From assembly GCA_964353855.1 (NCBI GenBank), contig CAYGWX010000022.1, positions 1 through 6,760 on the forward strand: 6,760 nucleotides of DNA, in the 5' to 3' direction. Positions 1 through 6,304 of this stretch are shown one piece after another. The position numbers and the translations under genes are program-made. Numbering within the stretch: the stretch's first letter is position 1; the number at the start of each line of letters is the position of its first letter. Origin of the DNA: CAYGWX01 sp964353855 [NCBI: uncultured bacterium]. Its GTDB lineage: Bacteria > Edwardsbacteria > CAYGWX01. The notes under the pieces are model-generated. The model was not told where the DNA came from, did not search any database, and was given only the letters and a program-made list of their open reading frames with translations.

Positions 1-636
1 GAATTTACTAAAACAAACGTTTCATTTAGGTGGCTAGAATACGACTTTACCCTTGATCAATTATTCCAAACGAGAAGACAAACGGCTGATGCTAAAGCAC
101 TTATGTTCCCGCCGCTCCCCCCTGAGCCGGAACCAGCGATGAAAGCCCTTTATGATGAAATAAAAGAGTGTATAATTTTTGGACTCAATGGTGCGGCCAT
201 TACATTATCAGCCATCCTAATTGAATATGCACTAAAATATGCAACATTCATTAAAGAAGCGGGGGGGTACCTAACGGTTGATCAAAATAAATGGGACGAA
301 TTCGAAGATATGAGCCTGTCCCAGGCTATCAATCGCGCAAAAGATACTGGTCTAATTGATGATGAATTAGCAAAAACCCTTCGTTCTTTCAAAGACACGA
401 TTAGAAATCTATATTCTCATTTTAATATCAAAAAAATCACTAAGGATGTTATCTGGAAAAATGTTAAAAAATTAGACGCAAAGACAGGGAAGATTGAAAT
501 TTTAGATATTCCTGCAAAGGATAACCCAATGATACAAGGTTTAGCCAAGCCCAAAATGGATGAGTATAATGTATTCCCAGTTTTTTATTTCGCTAACAAA
601 GTTGTGACTCACCTCTTAGTTAAAATTAAAGAATAA
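1..636 (+). CDS. HEPN-like domain protein, 5'-truncated by the window edge
   Basis: The frame is open from base 1 to a TAA at 634-636 (211 codons). No ATG, GTG or TTG occurs in frame before the ATG at 103, and that ATG has no Shine-Dalgarno sequence, so the true start most likely lies left of the window. A proline-rich stretch (MFPPLPPEPEP, from 103) precedes an all-alpha region. The first helix pair (residues GLNGAAITLSAILIEYALK) and the later RNLYSH (R codon 403-405, H codon 418-420) match the layout of HEPN / DUF4145-like proteins, in which R-N-x3-H is the RNase or nucleotide-binding motif. HEPN proteins often act in toxin-antitoxin, abortive-infection or RNA-processing systems, but no partner gene is visible here. 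There is no signal peptide or membrane segment, so it is probably cytoplasmic. The gene is AT-rich, unlike the genes right of 2000. Family assignment is by motif only; specific function is unknown. Confidence 0.6.
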   Translation, partial: EFTKTNVSFRWLEYDFTLDQLFQTRRQTADAKALMFPPLPPEPEPAMKALYDEIKECIIFGLNGAAITLSAILIEYALKYATFIKEAGGYLTVDQNKWDEFEDMSLSQAINRAKDTGLIDDELAKTLRSFKDTIRNLYSHFNIKKITKDVIWKNVKKLDAKTGKIEILDIPAKDNPMIQGLAKPKMDEYNVFPVFYFANKVVTHLLVKIKE

Positions 637-643
637 ACAACAA

Positions 644-671
644 CCGGGCGGGGCTTCGCCCCGCCCCCCGG
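644..671 (+). repeat. GC-rich palindrome between the HEPN-like and TPR genes (copy 1)
   Basis: GGGCGGGGC (646-654) pairs with GCCCCGCCC (658-666) around a TTC loop, a 9-bp all-GC stem. CC (644-645) and GG (670-671) can extend it past a CCC bulge. It starts 7 nt after the HEPN-like stop and ends just before the TPR gene's ribosome binding site. There is no T-tract, so a classical intrinsic terminator is unlikely. A REP-like palindrome or mRNA-stabilising hairpin fits better. Its 19-nt core (647-665) recurs as an exact reverse complement at 1972-1990. Confidence 0.75.
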
Positions 672-675
672 AAAG

Positions 676-683
676 AGGAGGAG
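676..683 (+). promoter_or_regulatory. Strong ribosome binding site of the TPR gene
   Basis: AGGAGGAG lies just before the ATG at 687, with the AGGAGG core ending 5 nt upstream. This near-perfect Shine-Dalgarno fixes the start at 687. It begins only 4 nt after the GC-rich hairpin, so that structure sits at the edge of the ribosome landing site. Confidence 0.85.
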
Positions 684-686
684 AAA

Positions 687-1925
687 ATGTCTAAGCATTT
701 GAATTGGGGTAAAAAATGGGTGAGCAAAGACAGGGTTATTCATTTAAAAGTGGTAATATATTTATGTTTAGGATACCTCCTTATAGCTGCCACAACCAGC
801 TACGGGACGGCCCAAAACAAAGCCGAAGTCCATTTTTACCGTGGCTGCGAATTATACACACAGGGGAGTTTAATGGAAGCTGAAAGGGAATTCCGTGAAG
901 CAATCGCTTTAAACCCAAACTTAACAGAGGCGTATTTCAATCTTGGTTGTATGTTAATAAAAGAAGGGAAACTTAAAGAGGCTGAAAATGCATTAATCTT
1001 GGTAACACAATTAAGTCCTGACTTTGCTGGTGGTCATTTAAATCTTGGGATCGTATTGGTTGTTGAGGAGCGATTTGGGGAAGCTGATAAGCCCCTTCGT
1101 AGAGCAATTCAATTGGACCCTAATTCAGCTGAAGCTCATGCGAGTCTTGGATTAGTACTTAAAAAAGAAGGGAAAAATGAGGAGGCGCTTCGTGAGTATC
1201 AAGAGGCTATTCGTTTAAATCCTGATTTACAACTAGCCCGTTCAAATTTTGGGATTTTACTTTATGACCAAAAGAAATATGACGAGGCTGAGAAGGAACT
1301 GCGGGAAGCTATTCGAATAGATCCTAATAATGGTATTGATCACTGTAATCTCGGGCTTGCGTTAAGCCAGCAGGGCAAATTGCAAGAGGCGGAGAAGGAA
1401 TTCCAAGTTGCCATTCAGATAAACTCCAAAGATTCTATATCGTTAAAGACCATAAAGATAGTTCAAGATAAACTTAAATATAATAAAGAATGGAGAGAAC
1501 ACCCGATACAAAAGGTACTTGAGCTCGCTGTCCTCCCTCTCGTGATATTACTGATAATTTACTTAATACTGAAAAATAGAAAGAAAAATAAATTAAAACC
1601 AACAACAAACATTGCTGTTAACGCAAATAAGGCTGATATCGTGAAGCCAAAAGCATTCTGGCTTAGGTTCTGGATTATTATTGTAGGGGTTTTACTGGTT
1701 GGCACATACGCAGCAATGTTTATTCCCGCTTTTGCGGGTCATAGTGTCAAACCCCAAGCGGGATATTCCTCTATGTTTTGGACTGGTCTTTTTTTCTATC
1801 TTTTGTGGAAACGGCTTGCACGCAAAGGGTGGCACGGTGCTTTAGTGGGGGTGATTGTTGGTGTTTTGGTATTTTGCGTGGCAGCGTTCGTTGAAGGTTT
1901 TATGCGCAGAGGTGCCGGACCTTGA
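687..1925 (+). CDS. Exported TPR-repeat protein with multi-pass C-terminal membrane domain
   Basis: 412 aa. A basic N-terminus is followed by a hydrophobic segment at about residues 20-38, a signal anchor or a signal peptide with a possible cut after GTA (40-42). Six back-to-back 34-residue TPRs fill residues 46-249 with the usual pattern (LG..L...G...EA...+..AI.L.P). Four more hydrophobic helices follow at about 277-295, 326-348, 361-375 and 384-404. Basic clusters KNRKKNK (296-302) and KRLARK (375-380) fall on the side predicted to be cytoplasmic, which puts the TPR array in the periplasm. TPRs mediate protein-protein contacts, so a scaffold or assembly role at the inner membrane is likely; the partner is unknown. 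The gene is AT-rich like its left neighbour and is bracketed by two GC-rich palindromes. I do not recognise the C-terminal membrane domain. Confidence 0.9.
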   Translation: MSKHLNWGKKWVSKDRVIHLKVVIYLCLGYLLIAATTSYGTAQNKAEVHFYRGCELYTQGSLMEAEREFREAIALNPNLTEAYFNLGCMLIKEGKLKEAENALILVTQLSPDFAGGHLNLGIVLVVEERFGEADKPLRRAIQLDPNSAEAHASLGLVLKKEGKNEEALREYQEAIRLNPDLQLARSNFGILLYDQKKYDEAEKELREAIRIDPNNGIDHCNLGLALSQQGKLQEAEKEFQVAIQINSKDSISLKTIKIVQDKLKYNKEWREHPIQKVLELAVLPLVILLIIYLILKNRKKNKLKPTTNIAVNANKADIVKPKAFWLRFWIIIVGVLLVGTYAAMFIPAFAGHSVKPQAGYSSMFWTGLFFYLLWKRLARKGWHGALVGVIVGVLVFCVAAFVEGFMRRGAGP

Positions 1926-1971
1926 TTCCCTCTCAGGCCGTATAAGGGCGGGCCAGGAAAACCAACGAGGT

Positions 1972-1994
1972 GGCGGGGCGAAGCCCCGCCCCCC
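1972..1994 (+). repeat. GC-rich palindrome after the TPR gene (copy 2)
   Basis: GGCGGGGC (1972-1979) pairs with GCCCCGCC (1983-1990) around a GAA loop, followed by CCCC. The 19-nt core is the exact reverse complement of the palindrome at 647-665, and both copies are followed on the + strand by the same C-run. It lies 46 nt after the TPR stop, near the change from AT-rich to GC-rich DNA. There is no T-tract, so it is not a standard terminator. Confidence 0.75.
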
Positions 1995-2026
1995 TTCGTT
2001 GTCGCACATCTCCCGGGAAGGCCTCC

Positions 2027-2056
2027 TTGCGAACCTCCTTGTGTTTGTTGTATACT
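2027..2056 (+). promoter_or_regulatory. Candidate sigma70-type promoter for the lipoprotein-eno-ftsB operon
   Basis: TTGCGA (2027-2032, 4 of 6 to TTGACA) is separated by 18 bp from TATACT (2051-2056, 5 of 6 to TATAAT). Transcription would begin near 2063, leaving a leader of about 29 nt before the ATG at 2092. It is the only reasonable promoter I see between the TPR stop and the operon. The -35 box is weak, hence moderate confidence. Confidence 0.5.
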
Positions 2057-2091
2057 TTGACCCTAAAGGACGAAGAGTGCAAGAGAAATCA

Positions 2092-2650
2092 ATGAGCAAT
2101 TTGGTACGTTTGAAATTCCTGTTTACGGCCTCTTGCCTCTTGGCTACGGTCCTTCTCTCCGGCTGCTTCTTCGACACCCGGAACCCGGCTCAGCCCTCCG
2201 GAGGCGGGAGCGACTGGCAGCTTCCGACAACGCCGGATGGGGTGTTCGCCAACTTCAGGAGCGCCTACGAGGCGAAGAACCTGACGAACTATATGCGTTC
2301 CTTCACCTCCGACTTCCTGTTTCAGGCCGATCCCCGGGACACCCTGCTTGCGCCGCGGGGTCGCTACGCGAATTGGAATTCCGGCGTGGAGTCCCAGGTG
2401 ACCTCTTCGCTCTTCAACCAGGGTTCGATCAATCTCATTTTCACCAACCCTCAGGGCTCCACAGGGGAGAATACAGCGGACTGGTATCAGGACTACGAGC
2501 TCAGGATCTCGGGCGCGGCTTCGCTCTACGCCCGGGGCAAGGGCCATTTCCTGATGCGCAAGGATACGGACGGGTTCTGGGCGGTCTACCGCTGGGAGGA
2601 CGTCAAGACGGACACCACGGACTGGGGCCAGATCAAGGGCACTTATCGCT

Positions 2651-2652
<2 letters not shown>
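2092..2652 (+). CDS. Putative lipoprotein with an NTF2-like fold
   Basis: 186 aa from ATG 2092. The N-terminus is a textbook lipoprotein signal: basic residues R6 and K8, a hydrophobic core, and lipobox LSGC with the acylated Cys at residue 25. The residue after Cys is Phe, not Asp, so Lol-type export to the outer membrane is possible. The mature part starts with a Gly/Ser/Pro-rich linker. A compact domain with a helix (VFANFRSAYEAKNLTNYM) and beta strands ending in W-rich segments then follows, resembling NTF2/SnoaL-like proteins. No catalytic motif is evident and the function is unknown. A GTG at 2077, with AAAGGA 6 nt upstream (2065-2070), is an alternative start adding five residues; I prefer the ATG because it gives the cleaner signal peptide. 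The stop overlaps the RBS of eno, implying co-transcription and probable translational coupling. Confidence 0.82.
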
Positions 2653-3948
<1,296 letters not shown>

Positions 3949-3949
3949 C

Positions 3950-4276
3950 ATGGCGGGAGCACGGCCGAGGAGGCGCGGGGAGGGCGGGATCGGGTTCAAG
4001 GTCTTCTTCATCCTGGCCCTGGTCGTCCTCGTCTGGCTGTGCTATGTGTTCATCGGGGGGAAATACGGGGTTCTCAGGATACAGGCCCTGGAAAGGGAGC
4101 AGATCCGGATCGCCCGGGAGGCCGCCCTCTTAAAGCTGGAGCGGGAAGCTCTGTTGAAGGAAAGACGGCTGGCCCTGGCCAAGGATTCCCTCCTGTTCGA
4201 GCGCAAGGCCCGCGAGGAGCTGGGCATGATCAAGGATCACGAGCGGGTCATCCGCTTTCCCCCTAAGAGCCCTTAG
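3950..4276 (+). CDS. ftsB: Cell division protein FtsB / DivIC family (septum formation initiator)
   Basis: 108 aa, the normal size for FtsB. The protein has a short basic cytoplasmic tail (residues 1-15, with RPRRR), one transmembrane helix (about 16-36) and a long heptad-patterned coiled coil (about 41-85, rich in Leu, Glu and Arg). The C-terminal block FERKAREELGMIKDHERVIRF is the family's signature motif (A+.ELG.......+.F). FtsB forms a complex with FtsL and FtsQ in the inner membrane and helps activate septal peptidoglycan synthesis. The ATG is one base after the eno TAG and has no convincing Shine-Dalgarno of its own, so translation is probably coupled to eno. The adjacency to eno supports the call. 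The gene ends 4 nt before the -35 box of the tRNA promoter. Confidence 0.92.
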   Translation: MAGARPRRRGEGGIGFKVFFILALVVLVWLCYVFIGGKYGVLRIQALEREQIRIAREAALLKLEREALLKERRLALAKDSLLFERKAREELGMIKDHERVIRFPPKSP

Positions 4277-4280
4277 AAGC

Positions 4281-4309
4281 TTGACAAGGTTTCCGATCCG
4301 TGATATAAT
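4281..4309 (+). promoter_or_regulatory. Perfect-consensus extended -10 sigma70 promoter of the tRNA-fMet gene
   Basis: TTGACA (4281-4286) and TATAAT (4304-4309) are both exact consensus with a 17-bp spacer, and TG at 4301-4302 makes an extended -10. Predicted transcription start is near 4316, about 8 nt before the mature tRNA 5' end. Such strength fits a stable-RNA gene. Confidence 0.92.
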
Positions 4310-4323
4310 ATTCATCCCTTTGA

Positions 4324-4400
<77 letters not shown>

Positions 4401-4406
4401 AATACG

Positions 4407-4440
4407 GAGAGGACTCCGACGAATGTCGGAGTCCTCTCTT
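4407..4440 (+). terminator. Intrinsic terminator after tRNA-fMet
   Basis: GAGAGGACTCCGAC (4407-4420) pairs perfectly over 14 bp with 4425-4438 around a GAAT loop, 6 nt after the tRNA CCA end. The T-rich tail is short (TT, then CGTT), so termination may be imperfect, but stem strength and position make a terminator the best reading. It lies in the convergent gap with the NYN gene; the opposite strand has no T-tract after the stem. Confidence 0.8.
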
Positions 4441-4453
4441 CGTTAGCCGCGGC

Positions 4454-4490
4454 GGGTGATGGGTGACCCGTCACGAGTTACGAATTAGGA
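4454..4490. repeat. Short degenerate heptanucleotide repeat with a hairpin
   Basis: The stretch reads as 7-nt units: GGGTGAT, GGGTGAC, then CC, then GTCACGA, GTTACGA and ATTAGGA. The first and second halves are partly complementary, so GTGATGGG (4456-4463) can pair with CCCGTCAC (4467-4474) across a TGA loop, with one G-T pair. It fills the gap between the tRNA terminator and the NYN stop codon. It could be a decayed tandem repeat or a 3' hairpin for the NYN transcript; no T-tract follows on either strand. Confidence 0.45.
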
Positions 4491-4493
4491 TTC

Positions 4494-5249
4494 TTAAGGT
4501 GTTTCCCCGAACGGCGCCACGATGTAGGTCCGGCTTTTGGGGTCGCGCTTGATGTCCACGACCTTGTGCTTGGCCGCGTCCTCCAGGAGCTTGGAGAAGG
4601 TCTTGTATCCGTAGTAGCTCTCGTTGAACGAGGGCTTCTTGCGCATGATGGTCTGCTTGACCAGGGAGCTCCAGAAGACCTCGTGGCCCTCGCGCTGCAT
4701 GGCATCCAGGGAGTCGGTCAGGAGGCCGAAGGCCTCGGCCAGCTTCTCGGGGAGGTGCGGGGCCGGCACGGCCTTCTTGGCGGCGCGGATCAGGTCCTCG
4801 TAGTAGATGAACTCGTCGCAGTTGTCCACCAGGAGCTCGGAGGAGGAGTTCTTGACGCCCACGCCGATCACGTAGCGGTTGTTCTCGCGGAGCTTAGAGA
4901 CCAGGGGCGAGAAGTCGGAGTCCCCGGAGACCAGCACGAAGGTGTCGATGTGGGCCCGGGTGTAGCAGAGGTCCAGGGCGTCCACGACCATGCGCACGTC
5001 CGCGGAGTTCTTGCCCGAGATGCGGTGCTGGGGGATGTCCACGAGCTCGATCGCGGCCTCGTGGAACGGGCGTTTGTATTCGGTGTAGCGGCCCCAGTCG
5101 GCGTAGGCCCGCTTGAACATGATCTTGCCCTTCTCCACCAGGCGCTCCAGGACCAGGGCGATCTCGAAGGACTTATGCTTGGCCTCCCGGGACCCGATGG
5201 CGATGTTCTCGAAGTCGATGAACAGGGCTAATTTCTTCTCCTCGGCCAT
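4494..5249 (-). CDS. NYN-domain (LabA-like PIN) ribonuclease with C-terminal LOTUS/OST-HTH domain
   Basis: 251 aa. Residues about 5-155 form a NYN/PIN domain: FIDFENI with D12 and N15, GKNSADVRMVVDAL with D84 and D90, and VLVSGDSDFSPLV with D110 and D112. These acidic residues are where NYN nucleases bind the catalytic metal. Residues about 170-246 look like a LOTUS/OST-HTH domain (conserved GYKTFSKLLEDA helix and a terminal YIV strand), which binds RNA in characterised proteins. NYN-LOTUS proteins are widespread in bacteria and are thought to act in RNA turnover; the substrate here is unknown. No signal or membrane segment is seen, so it is cytoplasmic. ATG 5249 has AGGAG at 5258-5262 and a perfect promoter upstream. 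It is a single-gene unit, convergent with tRNA-fMet and divergent from lpxL. Nuclease activity is inferred. Confidence 0.93.
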   Translation of the reverse strand: MAEEKKLALFIDFENIAIGSREAKHKSFEIALVLERLVEKGKIMFKRAYADWGRYTEYKRPFHEAAIELVDIPQHRISGKNSADVRMVVDALDLCYTRAHIDTFVLVSGDSDFSPLVSKLRENNRYVIGVGVKNSSSELLVDNCDEFIYYEDLIRAAKKAVPAPHLPEKLAEAFGLLTDSLDAMQREGHEVFWSSLVKQTIMRKKPSFNESYYGYKTFSKLLEDAAKHKVVDIKRDPKSRTYIVAPFGETP

Positions 5250-5257
5250 GGGCCGTT

Positions 5258-5262
5258 CTCCT
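5258..5262 (-). promoter_or_regulatory. Ribosome binding site of the NYN gene
   Basis: CTCCT on the + strand is AGGAG on the coding strand, 8 nt before the ATG at 5249. This standard spacing confirms the chosen start. Confidence 0.8.
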
Positions 5263-5296
5263 AATCTGGGGGTTGATGAAGTGCCAATACGCTTAA

Positions 5297-5325
5297 ATTA
5301 TAAGCCCTTACGAAAAGTTTGTCAA
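5297..5325 (-). promoter_or_regulatory. Perfect-consensus sigma70 promoter of the NYN gene
   Basis: Read on the - strand, TTGACA (5325 to 5320) and TATAAT (5302 to 5297) are exact consensus, separated by 17 bp. The start would be near 5290, giving a leader of about 40 nt. Five of the six -35 bases fall in an inverted repeat shared with the divergent lpxL promoter. Confidence 0.9.
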
Positions 5326-5358
5326 GAGGGAGGGTTCTAAAGGGGTAACCCTCTTGAC
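5321..5358. promoter_or_regulatory. Perfect 10-bp inverted repeat joining two divergent -35 boxes
   Basis: GTCAAGAGGG (5321-5330) and CCCTCTTGAC (5349-5358) are exact reverse complements 18 bp apart. Each arm contains five bases of the -35 box of one divergent promoter plus five bases upstream of it. The layout resembles an operator that could control both genes, but simple mirror duplication of a promoter is equally possible. A second pairing, AGGGTT (5331-5336) with AACCCT (5347-5352), lies inside. Confidence 0.65.
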
Positions 5359-5383
5359 CCCTGGCCCTTGAGCGTGGTAGAAT
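5354..5383 (+). promoter_or_regulatory. Extended -10 sigma70 promoter of lpxL-lptC
   Basis: TTGACC (5354-5359, 5 of 6) is followed after 18 bp by TAGAAT (5378-5383, 5 of 6), with TG at 5375-5376 forming an extended -10. The predicted start is near 5390, only about 3 nt before the lpxL ATG. Confidence 0.8.
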
Positions 5384-5392
5384 AGACCTGCT

Positions 5393-6304
5393 ATGGGCCT
5401 TTCCAAGAAGCTCAGGCGCGATTTCCAGTATGCCCTGGTGCGGTTCCTGGTCGGAGGCATGAAACTCCTGTCCCCGGAGGCGGGGTATTCCGCTGCCTGT
5501 TTCCTCGGGGGATGCGCCTACGTCCTCATTCCCAAGGCCAGGGAGCAGGTTATTAGGAATCTTTCTCTGGCCTTTCCCGAAAAGGGAAGAGGGGAAGTGG
5601 CCCTTTTGGGCAGAGCGTCCTTTCGGGAGCTGGGCCGGAACGCCTGGGATGCCCTGAGGATGGATTCGGCCGGGGGGAGTTTTTTAAAAGAAAACGTCCG
5701 CTTCTCCGGCCTGGAACTCTTCGACCACGCCATGAAGCTCAACAGGGGCGTGGTGGTGGTGACCGGGCACATCGGGTGCTGGGAGCTGGTTCCAGCCGCC
5801 TTTGCCTCTCTGGGCTATCCCATCAATGTCATCGGCCGGCGGGCTTATGACGACCGGCTGAACGAGTTGCTGGTTGGGTTGAGAAGCCGCCACGGGATCA
5901 ACACGATCGACCGCGATACCGGAGCCAAGGAGGCCTTGCGTTGTCTCAGGCGCGGCGAGGCCCTGGGGGTTCTGATCGACCAGGACACCCGGGTCAAGGG
6001 TGTGTTCGTGCCTTTTTTTGGCCAGCCGGCTTACACCCCGACCGGGGCCGTGGAATTTGCCCTGCGGACCGGCGCGGCCCTGGTTCCGATGGCCATCCAC
6101 CGCAACGGAGACGGCAAGCACACCATTGAGGTCCTGGAGTCCTTTCCCTTGCTGTCCACGGGCAACGAAGAGCAGGATTTAACCCTCCATACCCAGAGAT
6201 GCACCGAGATATTAGAAGGCTTCATCCGAAAGCACCCCGACCAGTGGGTCTGGATGCACGAGCGCTGGAGAACGAAACCGAATCATGAGAATTCTCACGG
6301 CTAA
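5393..6304 (+). CDS. lpxL: Lipid A biosynthesis acyltransferase, LpxL/HtrB family
   Basis: 303 aa, the usual size for the family. It transfers a secondary acyl chain from acyl-ACP to the lipid A precursor on the inner face of the inner membrane. Supporting motifs are an N-terminal hydrophobic region (about 12-47), RNLSLAFPE (55-63), the catalytic H-x4-E box GHIGCWE (H126, E131), LIDQD (194-198), the block VPFFGQPAYTPTGAVEFALRTGA (205-228), and the C-terminal WMHERWRT (287-294). The ATG at 5393 has no Shine-Dalgarno and lies about 10 nt after a strong -10 box, so translation is probably leaderless. A later start would remove the conserved N-terminal region. Whether it adds the first or second acyl chain (LpxL or LpxM role) cannot be told. 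It overlaps the next gene by 20 nt; together they cover LPS synthesis and export. Confidence 0.93.
   Translation: MGLSKKLRRDFQYALVRFLVGGMKLLSPEAGYSAACFLGGCAYVLIPKAREQVIRNLSLAFPEKGRGEVALLGRASFRELGRNAWDALRMDSAGGSFLKENVRFSGLELFDHAMKLNRGVVVVTGHIGCWELVPAAFASLGYPINVIGRRAYDDRLNELLVGLRSRHGINTIDRDTGAKEALRCLRRGEALGVLIDQDTRVKGVFVPFFGQPAYTPTGAVEFALRTGAALVPMAIHRNGDGKHTIEVLESFPLLSTGNEEQDLTLHTQRCTEILEGFIRKHPDQWVWMHERWRTKPNHENSHG

Noticed and set aside
541-570. TATAAT at 565-570 as a promoter for the TPR gene
   Set aside because: The only -35 partner (TTAGCC, 3 of 6) is poor and the surrounding DNA is AT-rich, so a chance match is likely. It also lies over 110 nt upstream with the GC hairpin between.
103-636. 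ATG at 103 as the start of the HEPN-like gene
   Set aside because: It has no Shine-Dalgarno, and the same frame is open and protein-like back to base 1, so the gene probably begins outside the window.
646-666. The GC-rich hairpin as an intrinsic terminator of the HEPN-like gene
   Set aside because: The stem is strong but is followed by C and purine-rich bases, not a T-tract. The identical structure at 1972-1990 also lacks one.
647-1990. The two inverted palindromes as the ends of an insertion sequence
   Set aside because: The gene between them is a TPR membrane protein, not a transposase, and no target-site duplication is evident at the outer edges. A REP-like origin is simpler, although cassette movement stays open as a finding.
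4566-5231. A 221-codon + strand frame opposite the NYN gene
   Set aside because: It is an antisense shadow. The NYN gene on the other strand has conserved motifs, a ribosome binding site and a promoter.
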